The position numbers and the translations under genes were made by a program. From an uncultured Clostridia bacterium (GTDB taxonomy: Bacteria; Bacillota; Clostridia; UMGS1810), in contig CAKSIN010000002.1 in assembly GCA_934463115.1 (NCBI GenBank), forward strand, positions 124,001 through 188,000: a DNA stretch of 64,000 bases, read 5' to 3'. A model generated the notes under the pieces. That model was not told the origin of the DNA, did not search any database, and saw only the letters and a program-made list of their open reading frames with translations. Shown here piece after piece: positions 45,932 to 55,632 of the stretch; the stretch's first letter is position 1; the number at the start of each line of letters is the position of its first letter.

Positions 45932-48900
45932 ATGAAGAAGATTTTGGCAGCGCTTTTGGTCTTCTGCGTTCTTGTGAGCGCATTACCGGGCGCAATGCTT
46001 GTCTCGGCATGGGGATACAGTGCCTTTGACATTCGTGTAAACGGTGTGAATATTACAGACGACGTTTACAGCGGAACCGGGTGGTATTTCTCAAAGAGCA
46101 ATTATACGCTTACCCTGAGCAACTATAACGGCGGCTCAATTCAGTTGGGTAATTACTACGCAGATTTCACCATTATCCTTGACGGAAAAAACGTTGTTAA
46201 TGGCGGAGTACTTATGAGTATGGCGGGTGGCTCGCTGACAATAAAAAGTAAAACATCAAAAGATGTAGACAGTCTTAGTATAAGCAACCCCGGCGGACAC
46301 GGTATTCATGTCTGCGGAACCGGTACTTGTCATTACGAAGATTTGAAAATTGAAAATGCAAATATCAAGATAACAGACACAAATTACGGATATGGCTCAA
46401 TATATGCCAATCGTGACCTTACAATCACCGATTCGATTATCGATGTAAACGCTTCCGGCGGCTGCGGCATACTTGCAAAAAACCGCCTCAAAATAACGAA
46501 CTCCGATGTGTCGGCATACTCAAAAAACAATTATGCACTGAGCGGCGAAAACTATGAGCAGGAAGCTCCGTACAAATCGGATTACGGAATAGAAATAATG
46601 AACAGCCACGTTAAGGCAGAGACGGGTTATACTTACCAGTTTCATAGTGTTGTTAACGGTAAAATAAAGGCTACATTCTCCAACTATGTTAAACGCACAA
46701 ATAAAGACGATTATTTTGCCAGGGACAACAGAACGGATATTAATGTGAGATATGCTAAGTATTTTGAAATAAAAGAGACGGTGCATCACAGTATTGAATA
46801 CATAGAATACGGTGATAATTGGCGCGACCTTCAGGGGTGGTACGGATATGTCGAAGGAGAACGTCCGCTTACATTGCCTACCGGTGTATCGAAAAAAGGT
46901 CATAAATTCCTCGGTTGGTATGACAATGCGGAATATAACGGTGATCCCGTAACACAGATTCCCGAAGGCGCAACAACTAATTTTACATTCTACGGCAAAT
47001 GGGAACCGCTTAAGTACACAATAACGTTTGACACCGACGGCAGCACGGAGATTGATTCGATAACGCAGGACTACGGCACACCTATTACAAAGCCCGCCGA
47101 TCCCGAAAAAGAGGGATATATATTTAACGGCTGGAGTCCTAAAATACCGGACACCATGCCTGCAGAGAATATGACGATACGTGCCAGATGGACTCCTATT
47201 AAATACAAACTGACAATCGACACCGACGGGGGAACGGAAATTTATCCGAATCCGCAGGAGATTGATTGCGGTGCCTATCCGTTTTTGTATATTACCGATC
47301 CTATCAAAGAGGGGCATTATTTCATTGGCTGGGATCCGGATACCAGAACCATGCCCGCACACGATGTAACGGTAAAGGCAAAATGGGGAAAATATAATTA
47401 TAAAGTCACATTCTGGTCAGATGGCGATTGGCTCGACGAGAAATACGTTCCGTACGACGATCCGATTGTCAAACCTAAGAATCCGACCAAGAGAGGTTAT
47501 ACTTTTGACGGCTGGGAACCGGAAGTACCTGAACATATGCCGGCATATGATATGGATTTTGTTGCAAAATGGATTTCAAACAGCCGCACAATTACGTTCG
47601 ACACCGACGGCGGCACGGCAATTGATCCGATAATCGGCGACTACGGCACAGCCGTTACAAAGCCGCAAAACCCGACAAAAACGGGTTACACCTTTGTAGG
47701 CTGGGATAATGAGATACCGGACACTATTCCGGACTATAACCTCACTATAAAGGCGATATGGAAAGCAAATCAATACACAATCACATTCAATACAAATGGC
47801 GGCAATGATATCGCACCCGTAATGCAGGATTACGGAACGGCAGTCGTTAAGCCGGAAAATCCGACGAAAAAAGGTTACACATTCAGCGGATGGGAACCCG
47901 AACTTCCGGACACAGTACCGGCAGAAAACATCATTGTTACCGCTAAATGGACGATAAACCAAAACACAATTTCGTTCGACACCGACGGCGGTACAACGAT
48001 TAAACCGATAAGCGGCGACTACGGCACAGCCGTTACAAAGCCGGAAAATCCGACAAAGACGGGTTACACCTTTGTCGGCTGGGATAAGGAGATACCGGAC
48101 ACCATTCCGGAAAACAGCATAGTTATTACAGCTGTATGGAAGGTTAACCAATACACAGTTACATTTAATACCGACGGCGGAAACGATATCGCACCCGTAA
48201 CGCAGGATTACGGCACTGCAATAGTTAAGCCGCAGAATCCGACAAAAACAGGTTACACATTCAGCGGCTGGGATCCCGAGATTCCGGACACAATACCGGC
48301 AGAAAACATCACAGTTACCGCTAAATGGACAATAAACAAAAACACAATTGTGTTTGATACCGACGGCGGCACAGTAATTGCGCCTATAACCGGTGACTAC
48401 GGCACAGCCGTTACAAAGCCGGAAAACCCGACAAAAACCGGTTACACTTTTGTCGGCTGGGATACCGAAATACCGGACACAATTCCGGAAAACAGCGTAA
48501 CGATTAAGGCAATCTGGAAGATTAATCAGTACACGATTACTTTCAATACCGACGGCGGCACGGAAATTGCTCCTATAACACAGGATTACAATACCGCAGT
48601 TACCAAACCGGCAAATCCGACAAAATCCGGATATATATTTAACGGCTGGGATATTGAAGTACCGTCCGTAATGCCGGCAGAAAATATTACCGTTACCGCA
48701 AAATGGACTACCAAAGCGGTAGTAAGTGTTAATACCGACGCACAGACATATACCTATGACGGCTCGGAAAAGGAATTTGTGCTCAAAGATATACTTCCGG
48801 ATACAACGACCGGATTCGCAGTATCGTACAAACAAAACGATACGGTTGTTGAGCATCCGACAACTGCCGGAACATATGACGTTGTTATAACCAGAGCCGA

Positions 48901-50248
48901 GAATGATACTGAGGCAGAGTACAACACGGTGATACCTGCAGGATTGGTTATATCCAAAGTTAAGATTGCAGAACCAACAGTCACCGGAGAATACATCTAC
49001 AGCGGAACAGAACAGACTGCAAGCTTTGACGGCACAGACCTTATGAATGCCGTAAGCGGAACATCCGCAAAGGATGCCGGCGATTACACAGCAGTATTTG
49101 AGGTTGCAGACAGCACAAACTATGAGTGGGCAGACGGTTCTGACGGTAAAGTTGAATGGACAATAAAATCCAAGGGCATTAATCTTGCCGCAACAGATAA
49201 AGCATCATACAAGGGCAGAGCGCTCGCCGAACTGGGGTTTACCGGCGATTCACTCTTTGAAGGAGATTCGTTTACGGGTGTGCTCAGCACAAATGCCGAT
49301 ACAAGCGTGATAGCAGATAACTACACTATCACAATCGGCACACTCACCGCCGGTAAAAACTATTCGATTACATTTGCTCCCGGTGTGTATAAGGTACTCA
49401 GAGACGATACGATTCTTGACGAGGTTGTCGCACAGTATGACGCACTCAGCGAAGTAACGGAAAGCAATGTTACGAATGAAAACAAGTCGGATATCGTCGC
49501 TCTTGAAAAAGCTGCAAACAGTATTGCAGACAGATATCTCGATGTTGACCAGAAAGAAAAGAAAGATGAAATACTTGACTATTGCGCAAAACTCCTCAAA
49601 GTGCTCAATAAAAACGACGAAAAATCATCTTCGACAGTAAGAAGAGGCAGCACCGGCGGATCATCCTACACAGTCGGAAGCAAAGTAAACAAGAGCAATT
49701 TTGAAAAATTTGCCGACGTAAACGAGAACGACTGGTATGCTGCAGCGGTAAGCTATGTTATAGACAACAATATAATGAACGGTGTAACGGAAAACACCTT
49801 TGAGCCGAACGGCAGCCTTACGAGAGCAATGTTTGTTACAATGCTGTACCGCGCGAACGGACAGCCGGATGCACCCGATGCAAAATTCACGGATATACCT
49901 GCCGGCGCATACTATGCAAAAGCTGTAGGCTGGGCAGCGGCAAACGGAATTGTCCTCGGTGTGTCCGACACATCATACGCTCCGGACAGCAATATTACAA
50001 GAGAGCAAATGGCAGCTGTAATGTACAGATTCGCATCGTACAAGAGCAAAGCCGGAACAGCAAGAAGAGCAGACCTGTCAACGTATGCAGACGCTGCGCA
50101 GATTTCCGATTATGCGCGCGACTCCGTATCGTGGGCATGCGCAAACGAATTGCTCGGCGGCAAATCCGCAAATTCACTCTCCCCGCGCGACATGGCTACA
50201 AGAGCCGAGGCGGCAACAATCCTTATGAGACTCATAAGCAGCAACTGA
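45932..50248 (+). CDS. Large SLH-anchored surface protein with InlB-type repeats
   Basis: 1438 residues, exported. The signal peptide (ILAALLVFCVLVSALPGAMLVSA) is followed by a beta-helix-like region (about 30-280), a first InlB-like (Flg_new) unit and nine Listeria-Bacteroides repeats of about 63 residues (about 360-930). Two further Ig-like segments (about 930-1150) follow, then a Ser/Gly linker and three SLH domains (about 1255-1438). SLH domains bind pyruvylated wall polymers. The last six InlB repeats are exactly 189 bp each (separate entry). Probably an adhesin or other surface binding protein. Confidence 0.92.
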   Translation: MKKILAALLVFCVLVSALPGAMLVSAWGYSAFDIRVNGVNITDDVYSGTGWYFSKSNYTLTLSNYNGGSIQLGNYYADFTIILDGKNVVNGGVLMSMAGGSLTIKSKTSKDVDSLSISNPGGHGIHVCGTGTCHYEDLKIENANIKITDTNYGYGSIYANRDLTITDSIIDVNASGGCGILAKNRLKITNSDVSAYSKNNYALSGENYEQEAPYKSDYGIEIMNSHVKAETGYTYQFHSVVNGKIKATFSNYVKRTNKDDYFARDNRTDINVRYAKYFEIKETVHHSIEYIEYGDNWRDLQGWYGYVEGERPLTLPTGVSKKGHKFLGWYDNAEYNGDPVTQIPEGATTNFTFYGKWEPLKYTITFDTDGSTEIDSITQDYGTPITKPADPEKEGYIFNGWSPKIPDTMPAENMTIRARWTPIKYKLTIDTDGGTEIYPNPQEIDCGAYPFLYITDPIKEGHYFIGWDPDTRTMPAHDVTVKAKWGKYNYKVTFWSDGDWLDEKYVPYDDPIVKPKNPTKRGYTFDGWEPEVPEHMPAYDMDFVAKWISNSRTITFDTDGGTAIDPIIGDYGTAVTKPQNPTKTGYTFVGWDNEIPDTIPDYNLTIKAIWKANQYTITFNTNGGNDIAPVMQDYGTAVVKPENPTKKGYTFSGWEPELPDTVPAENIIVTAKWTINQNTISFDTDGGTTIKPISGDYGTAVTKPENPTKTGYTFVGWDKEIPDTIPENSIVITAVWKVNQYTVTFNTDGGNDIAPVTQDYGTAIVKPQNPTKTGYTFSGWDPEIPDTIPAENITVTAKWTINKNTIVFDTDGGTVIAPITGDYGTAVTKPENPTKTGYTFVGWDTEIPDTIPENSVTIKAIWKINQYTITFNTDGGTEIAPITQDYNTAVTKPANPTKSGYIFNGWDIEVPSVMPAENITVTAKWTTKAVVSVNTDAQTYTYDGSEKEFVLKDILPDTTTGFAVSYKQNDTVVEHPTTAGTYDVVITRAENDTEAEYNTVIPAGLVISKVKIAEPTVTGEYIYSGTEQTASFDGTDLMNAVSGTSAKDAGDYTAVFEVADSTNYEWADGSDGKVEWTIKSKGINLAATDKASYKGRALAELGFTGDSLFEGDSFTGVLSTNADTSVIADNYTITIGTLTAGKNYSITFAPGVYKVLRDDTILDEVVAQYDALSEVTESNVTNENKSDIVALEKAANSIADRYLDVDQKEKKDEILDYCAKLLKVLNKNDEKSSSTVRRGSTGGSSYTVGSKVNKSNFEKFADVNENDWYAAAVSYVIDNNIMNGVTENTFEPNGSLTRAMFVTMLYRANGQPDAPDAKFTDIPAGAYYAKAVGWAAANGIVLGVSDTSYAPDSNITREQMAAVMYRFASYKSKAGTARRADLSTYADAAQISDYARDSVSWACANELLGGKSANSLSPRDMATRAEAATILMRLISSN
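47582..48715 (+). repeat. Six tandem 189-bp repeats inside the surface protein
   Basis: Repeats start at 47582, 47771, 47960, 48149, 48338 and 48527, each exactly 189 bp (63 codons). Two kinds alternate: A units read FDTDGGT...GDYGTAV...FVGW and B units read FNTDGGN...QDYGTA...FSGW. The array is thus three copies of a 378-bp A-B pair. Such arrays change copy number by recombination. Confidence 0.9.
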
Positions 50249-50272
50249 TATAACAGATAAATAAGGCATAAA

Positions 50273-50313
50273 AAAATCAACGGCAGTGCAGAACACGCAC
50301 TGCCGTTGATTTT
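50273..50313. terminator. Bidirectional terminator
   Basis: Perfect 17-bp stem: AAAATCAACGGCAGTGC (50273-50289) with GCACTGCCGTTGATTTT (50297-50313), with A and T runs at its ends. It serves both the surface protein and the convergent mgtC gene. Confidence 0.92.
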
Positions 50314-50326
50314 TAACCAATGATTA

Positions 50327-51028
50327 TTAACAATTAACTTTGAGTTTGATTACATCCGGAACGGAATTTGCAAATTCAATAATTTCCTCAACCGATGATT
50401 CGGAGCTCATACGCACCGACAGCTTAAGTGTGATTGTGTTTTCGTCGGAGTTTTTCGACACACCGAAATCATTAACCGAAATATTGTTTTTGTCCAGAGC
50501 GTTCATGAAATTCTCCAGTGCCTCACCGTTGTTCGGAAGTGTCGCGCTTATATCGCTCGCAGTGGATGTCTCTGACGACGCGTACGGAATCCATTTGTGA
50601 AGTATCAGCTGAAACAGCACAATCATGATTGTAGAAAATATCCCCACGGCATACATTCCGGAACCTATCGCCATTCCCACACCCGACGTTGTCCATATTC
50701 CTGCGGCGGTTGTAAGTCCCTTTACCGACATTGAACGTATGAATATTACTCCTGCGCCGAGAAAACCTATTCCGCTTACAATGCTTGCCGCTATACGCGA
50801 TGAATCAAAGTCAATACCAAACCGCCATTTGACATCCAGACACCCGTACATTGAAACAATCATAATAAGCGCAGAACCGAGCGCCACAATAACATGCGTC
50901 CGAAGTCCGGCTTCCTTTTGACGGCGGCTTCTTTCATAACCGATAACTCCGCCGCATACTGCCGCAATAATGATTCTTAATAAAAACTCCCAGTTGTAGC
51001 AAAATGAGTTGTAAATAATATTAAACAT
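50327..51028 (-). CDS. MgtC/SapB family membrane protein
   Basis: 233 residues. The N-terminal membrane domain has the MgtC core (AAVCGGVIGYERSRRQKEAGLRTH, VSGIGFLGAGVIF), and the C-terminal cytosolic part resembles an ACT-like domain. Linked to magnesium stress and growth in acid or host conditions in other bacteria. No magnesium riboswitch is visible in the short leader. Confidence 0.9.
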   Translation of the reverse strand: MFNIIYNSFCYNWEFLLRIIIAAVCGGVIGYERSRRQKEAGLRTHVIVALGSALIMIVSMYGCLDVKWRFGIDFDSSRIAASIVSGIGFLGAGVIFIRSMSVKGLTTAAGIWTTSGVGMAIGSGMYAVGIFSTIMIVLFQLILHKWIPYASSETSTASDISATLPNNGEALENFMNALDKNNISVNDFGVSKNSDENTITLKLSVRMSSESSVEEIIEFANSVPDVIKLKVNC

Positions 51029-51224
51029 TGAAACTCCTCCTTGAGTTAGGATATTATACCAAAATTAAATATAAATGTCAATTATTTACATAGAATATAA
51101 ACATAATGATTGCCAAAAATGACAGATTGGCACAAAAAAGCAATAAAGTGTACACGATATGAGCAAATTTTTGAGCGAACGCTTTTAATATTTTGCCAAA
51201 TGCCCAAATTCGTTATAAAATATA

Positions 51225-51253
51225 TTGACAAATCTGCCGCGGCAGTATATCAT
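51225..51253 (+). promoter_or_regulatory. glnN promoter with palindrome in the spacer
   Basis: TTGACA (51225-51230), 17 bp and TATCAT (51248-51253). The spacer contains the perfect 12-bp palindrome CTGCCGCGGCAG (51234-51245). It does not match GlnR sites, so any regulator is unknown. Confidence 0.6.
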
Positions 51254-51283
51254 ATAAAGTATATTCTATGTGGAGGTTGTGTA

Positions 51284-53377
51284 ATGAGCAATATTTCGGA
51301 AATGTTCGGCAGTCTTGTTTTTAACGATACGGTTATGAAGGAAAAACTGCCAAAGGATACATACAAAAAACTGCGCAAAACAATAGAAAACGGCGAACCG
51401 CTTACTCTTGACACTGCAAATATTGTTGCCACGGCAATGAAGGATTGGGCTGTCGAAAAGGGAGCTACGCACTACACGCATTGGTTCCAGCCGATGACAA
51501 ATGTTACCGCCGAAAAGCACGACAGCTTTATTTCGCCTACCGTTGACGGCAAGGTGATTCTGGAGTTTTCGGGCAAGGAACTTATCAAAGGCGAGCCCGA
51601 TGCATCGAGTTTTCCGTCCGGCGGACTGCGCGCCACATTTGAGGCAAGGGGATACACAGCGTGGGATCCGACATCGTTTGCCTTTATAAAAGACGGTTCA
51701 CTTTGTATTCCGACTGCTTTTTGTTCATACGGCGGCGAAGCACTGGACAAAAAAACTCCGCTTTTAAGGTCTATGGAGGTTATAAACAAGCAGGCTCTGC
51801 GCATATTGAGGCTTTTCGGGAACACCAATTCAAAAAGGGTAATTGCCACTGTCGGAGCGGAGCAGGAGTATTTTCTTGTAGACAAAGATATGTACAGCAA
51901 GAGAAAAGACCTCATCTTTACCGGTCGCACACTTTTCGGTGCAAAACCGCCGAAAGGTCAGGAACTCGAAGACCATTATTTCGGGCAGCTTAATCCGCGT
52001 GTGTCGGCATATATGAAGGAGCTTGACGAAGAACTCTGGAAACTCGGAGTTCTCGCCAAAACGAAACACAACGAAGTCGCACCGGCACAGCATGAGCTTG
52101 CACCGATATACACAACCACAAATATTGCCACAGACCACAATCAGCTCACAATGGAGATAATGAAGAAGCTTGCTCTTAAACATAATCTTGTGTGCCTGCT
52201 CCACGAAAAACCGTTTGAGGGTGTCAACGGCTCCGGTAAACACAACAACTGGTCTATATCCACCGATGACGGAATAAACCTGCTTGAACCGGGCAAAACT
52301 CCGTATGACAACGCACAGTTCCTGACATTTTTCTGTGCGGTGATAAAGGCTGTGGACGAATATCAGGATTTACTTCGCGTATCTGTTGCCGGCGCCGGAA
52401 ACGATCACCGTCTCGGCGGAAACGAGGCACCGCCGGCGATTATATCAATCTTTATCGGCGAGCAGCTCGAAAAGGTTGTGGACGCTATTGAAAACGATGA
52501 GGATTATGCCGAAAAGCAGATAGAAAAAATGCAGGTAGGTGTGGATGTTCTGCCGAGCTTTGCAAAAGACACAACCGATAGAAACCGTACATCGCCGTTC
52601 GCATTTACGGGCAATAAATTCGAATTCAGAAGTCTCGGTTCGTCGGCATCGATTTCAGGTCCCAATGTTGTGCTCAACACAATTGTTGCCGATCAGCTTG
52701 AACAGTTTGCGGATGAACTGGAAAATTCAAACAACTTTGACGAGACTCTTCACGGCATATTTAAGCGTGTAATAAGAGAACATAAGCGAATAATTTTCAA
52801 TGGTAACAACTATTCGGAAGAATGGGTTGCCGAAGCTGAAAGACGCGGACTCTGTAATCTCAGAAACACACCGGAGGCAATACCGCATTTTGTTGACAAA
52901 AAGAATGTCTGCTTGTTTGAAAAACACGGAATTTACACCGAGACCGAAATGACATCGCGCTGTGAAATTCAACTTGAAAATTATTCAAAGGTTATTAAAA
53001 TAGAAGCACTTACTATGTCGGATATGGCACGCAAACAGATTATTCCGGCTGTTATCGGATACACTCATGAGCTTGCCGATTCCGCAAATGCCAAAAAGGC
53101 TCTCGGAATAAATGTCAGCACGGATGCCGAAAATGAGATTGCGTCAAAGCTTTCCGGACTCTTGTCAGATTTGTATGCCGAGGTAAACAATCTCGATAAT
53201 TCAATAAAACGTGCCGATGAATATGAAAACGATGTAAAGGCACTTGCCGATTACTGTCATGATGTAATACTCGAAAACATGCAGAAGGTTCGCAGTATTG
53301 CAGACGAGGCGGAGCAGAACACTGCGGAAGAATACTGGCCGTTCCCGACATACAGCGAGCTTATGTTTGAAGTTTAA
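51284..53377 (+). CDS. glnN: Glutamine synthetase type III
   Basis: Makes glutamine from glutamate, ammonia and ATP. 697 residues, the long GSIII form. An N-terminal GSIII domain precedes the catalytic domain with EQEYFLVD, KHNEVAPAQHELAP, NGSGKHNNWS, GNEAPPAI and NRTSPFAFTGNKFEFR. ATG 51284 is chosen because GGAGG stands 9 bp upstream; the open frame before it has no ribosome site. Confidence 0.96.
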   Translation: MSNISEMFGSLVFNDTVMKEKLPKDTYKKLRKTIENGEPLTLDTANIVATAMKDWAVEKGATHYTHWFQPMTNVTAEKHDSFISPTVDGKVILEFSGKELIKGEPDASSFPSGGLRATFEARGYTAWDPTSFAFIKDGSLCIPTAFCSYGGEALDKKTPLLRSMEVINKQALRILRLFGNTNSKRVIATVGAEQEYFLVDKDMYSKRKDLIFTGRTLFGAKPPKGQELEDHYFGQLNPRVSAYMKELDEELWKLGVLAKTKHNEVAPAQHELAPIYTTTNIATDHNQLTMEIMKKLALKHNLVCLLHEKPFEGVNGSGKHNNWSISTDDGINLLEPGKTPYDNAQFLTFFCAVIKAVDEYQDLLRVSVAGAGNDHRLGGNEAPPAIISIFIGEQLEKVVDAIENDEDYAEKQIEKMQVGVDVLPSFAKDTTDRNRTSPFAFTGNKFEFRSLGSSASISGPNVVLNTIVADQLEQFADELENSNNFDETLHGIFKRVIREHKRIIFNGNNYSEEWVAEAERRGLCNLRNTPEAIPHFVDKKNVCLFEKHGIYTETEMTSRCEIQLENYSKVIKIEALTMSDMARKQIIPAVIGYTHELADSANAKKALGINVSTDAENEIASKLSGLLSDLYAEVNNLDNSIKRADEYENDVKALADYCHDVILENMQKVRSIADEAEQNTAEEYWPFPTYSELMFEV

Positions 53378-53395
53378 TATTTTTGAATTATGTAC

Positions 53396-53438
53396 GAGAT
53401 GCTGCAAAGTGATAATATTTTGCCGCATCTCTGTTTTT
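53396..53438 (+). terminator. Terminator of glnN
   Basis: GAGATGC (53396-53402) pairs with GCATCTC (53425-53431), extended inward by TGCAAA with a bulge, and followed by TGTTTTTG. Confidence 0.75.
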
Positions 53439-53451
53439 GTGCCTGCAACGG

Positions 53452-53480
53452 TTGACAGTGGGCATGTATTGTGCTATAAT
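53452..53480 (+). promoter_or_regulatory. Promoter of the O-acetylation cassette
   Basis: Consensus sigma-A promoter: TTGACA (53452-53457), 17-bp spacer, TATAAT (53475-53480), 36 bp upstream of the first start codon. Confidence 0.88.
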
Positions 53481-53516
53481 CGGTAAATGTAGAAAAAATA
53501 AGAAATATGGGGAGTT

Positions 53517-54896
53517 ATGATGAAAAAGAGTATATCAGTTATTGCCGCAGCGTCTTTGCTGCTGTCATCTTGTAGTGTGGGTGCTGCTGCACAAAAGGCA
53601 AAGGCATTTCACGATATTTCGGGAGCCGAATGGTATTCGTCTGCCGTTTACAGTATGTACGAAAAGGATATTATACCGTATTCGTACAACTTTCTCGGAG
53701 ACAGTGCGGCGTCCAGAAAAGATATTGTCCTGTATCTGTACAATCTTGCACGCGCTCTCGGGTATGATATTTCGTATGACGGCAGCAAGGTATTTACAGA
53801 CGTGGGAATCAGTTCGCCGTATTATGATTGTGTCAACTGGGCGAGCGAAAAGGGTATTGTTTCCGGGTATTCCGACGGCAGTTTTGCGCCGGATTCACCT
53901 TGCTCACGCGAGCAACTGTGCGTTATGGCAATGCGTTTTGCAAACGCTGTCGGTATCAGATTCAAAAAAGTTAACGAGCCGGAACAGTTTATTGACTCAC
54001 TGTCGGTGAGCGGCTATGCTCGTTCATATGTCGTTGCGTCGCGCGTCGGCGCTGTAATCGGCGGTGATGAGCGCGGTTATTTCCGTCCGTCGGAGGCGGT
54101 TACACTTGCGCAGGCGGCAACAGTTACGGCAAATATTTATTCCGCGGCAAAAAATGCTCCGTCAGAATCGGACGAAGTTGCCGATACATCTGCCGGTGCG
54201 TATGATCCGCTGTATGACACATATAAAACCGAACAGGAGCTTACATATACCCCGGTGGCAGAGGCAGGGGAGGCGATTCCGCTTTCATACTTTGACGATG
54301 TAGCATTAATCGGAGATTCTGTTACCATGTCGCTCCAGTATTATTGTGCTTCAAGTGGAGCACTCGGCAATGTAAAATTTATATGTGCCGGAAGTCTAAG
54401 CCCGGCGAATGCTCTTTGGAATGTGTCGTCGGCATCGGTTCATCCCGTTTACCAGGGAGTCAAACGCAAGGTTGAAGAATCGGTTGCACTGTCCGGAGTA
54501 AAAAAGGTATACATTATGCTCGGAATAAACAGCCTTTCAATGGGGCTTGACAAGTGCGTTTCCGATATGCAGACGCTTATTGCGAATATTAAGGCGGCAT
54601 CGCCGGATGTTGAAATTGTCATTCAGTCCGTTACACCTATGACAAAGACAAGCCCGATTCGTTCAAACAGTCTGAATAATTCGATTATAGATGCGTACAA
54701 CGCAAGAATGCTTGAACTGTGCAAGGCAAATCACTGGTATTACGTGAATGTGGCAGAGGTAATGAAAGATGCCGAAGGCAATCTTTTCGATTCATACTGC
54801 AGCGATCCGCGTGCAATGGGAATACACTTTAACTACACGGCAGACAGCATATGGGCGGATTATTTAAAGACTCATGTGCCGCAGTCGCTCAGATAA
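53517..54896 (+). CDS. SLH-domain lipoprotein with SGNH hydrolase domain
   Basis: 459 residues. Lipobox-like LLLSSC (Cys about 19). Three SLH domains (about 30-215) are followed by a linker and an SGNH domain (about 260-459) with block I IGDSVTMS and block III LGINSL. In block V the usual Asp three residues before the catalytic His (DxxH) is Met in MGIHF. It is the first gene of a cassette with DUF4358, MBOAT and DHHW genes. The likely role is esterase or acetyl-transfer on a wall-bound polymer. Confidence 0.85.
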   Translation: MMKKSISVIAAASLLLSSCSVGAAAQKAKAFHDISGAEWYSSAVYSMYEKDIIPYSYNFLGDSAASRKDIVLYLYNLARALGYDISYDGSKVFTDVGISSPYYDCVNWASEKGIVSGYSDGSFAPDSPCSREQLCVMAMRFANAVGIRFKKVNEPEQFIDSLSVSGYARSYVVASRVGAVIGGDERGYFRPSEAVTLAQAATVTANIYSAAKNAPSESDEVADTSAGAYDPLYDTYKTEQELTYTPVAEAGEAIPLSYFDDVALIGDSVTMSLQYYCASSGALGNVKFICAGSLSPANALWNVSSASVHPVYQGVKRKVEESVALSGVKKVYIMLGINSLSMGLDKCVSDMQTLIANIKAASPDVEIVIQSVTPMTKTSPIRSNSLNNSIIDAYNARMLELCKANHWYYVNVAEVMKDAEGNLFDSYCSDPRAMGIHFNYTADSIWADYLKTHVPQSLR

Positions 54897-54915
54897 TTCA
54901 AAATACGGAGGAAAA

Positions 54916-55602
54916 ATGATGATTATTAATAAAAAAGGTATTGCCGCACTTGCGGTAATAGCAGCTATGTTGTTTGCGGTGTCCTGCGGCAAAAAGGATG
55001 CTGCCAATGACAACGAAAAGGGTGATATATCGCGTCCGGCAGCGTCGGAAAAAGCAGATAAATCAGAAGATAAGGAAGAAAATGTACCGGCGGGGGCGGA
55101 AAACACCGAACAAAACACCGATACCAAAAACTCGGAAACTCCGCAAAAAACGGAGCAGGCTGTGCAAAATACACCGGCACCGGAAAACCGGGAAACGCCC
55201 AAACGGCAGGAAACGGCTGTATCTCTTGCAAACGTACGTTCAAAGATGATGTCGGAATGCGGCATATCCGATGCTATGCCGATAGAAACATCCGGACTCG
55301 CAAATCTGTACGGAATACAGCCGTCACAGGTTAAACAGTCCGCCGGATTCGTTACCATGTCGGGCACGTTTCCGCATGAGATAATAATGGTGGAAGCAAA
55401 CGATTCGGCTTCCGCCGACAATATCGCTTCGCATTTGCAGAGCCGTCTTACGGAAGTTCTCAATCAGTCCAAGTCATATGACGCCGACAATTACGCTCTT
55501 GCTCAGCAATGCAGAGTGACAAGAAACGGCAATTTTGTTGCGCTGTTTCTTTCGCCGTCACATTCTGCGCTTTCTGCAGTGTATGGCAGGTATGTAAAGT
55601 GA
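54916..55602 (+). CDS. DUF4358 lipoprotein
   Basis: 228 residues from ATG 54916 (GGAGG upstream). Signal peptide with lipobox AVSCG, an acidic low-complexity linker rich in Glu, Lys and Asn (about 25-115), then DUF4358 (about 120-228). The domain usually occurs beside MBOAT O-acyltransferases, as here; its role is unknown. It is 19 bp after the SLH-SGNH gene. Confidence 0.85.
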   Translation: MMIINKKGIAALAVIAAMLFAVSCGKKDAANDNEKGDISRPAASEKADKSEDKEENVPAGAENTEQNTDTKNSETPQKTEQAVQNTPAPENRETPKRQETAVSLANVRSKMMSECGISDAMPIETSGLANLYGIQPSQVKQSAGFVTMSGTFPHEIIMVEANDSASADNIASHLQSRLTEVLNQSKSYDADNYALAQQCRVTRNGNFVALFLSPSHSALSAVYGRYVK

Positions 55603-55632
55603 GAATATAAATATTGTTATGGAGAATATGTA

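Noticed and set aside
47582..48715. CRISPR-like array
   Set aside because: The repeats are coding, 189 bp long and continuous with no spacers.
47576..48856. 426-codon minus-strand frame across the surface-protein repeats
   Set aside because: It mirrors the 189-bp repeats in antisense, is Cys- and Arg-rich without domains, and has no ribosome site.
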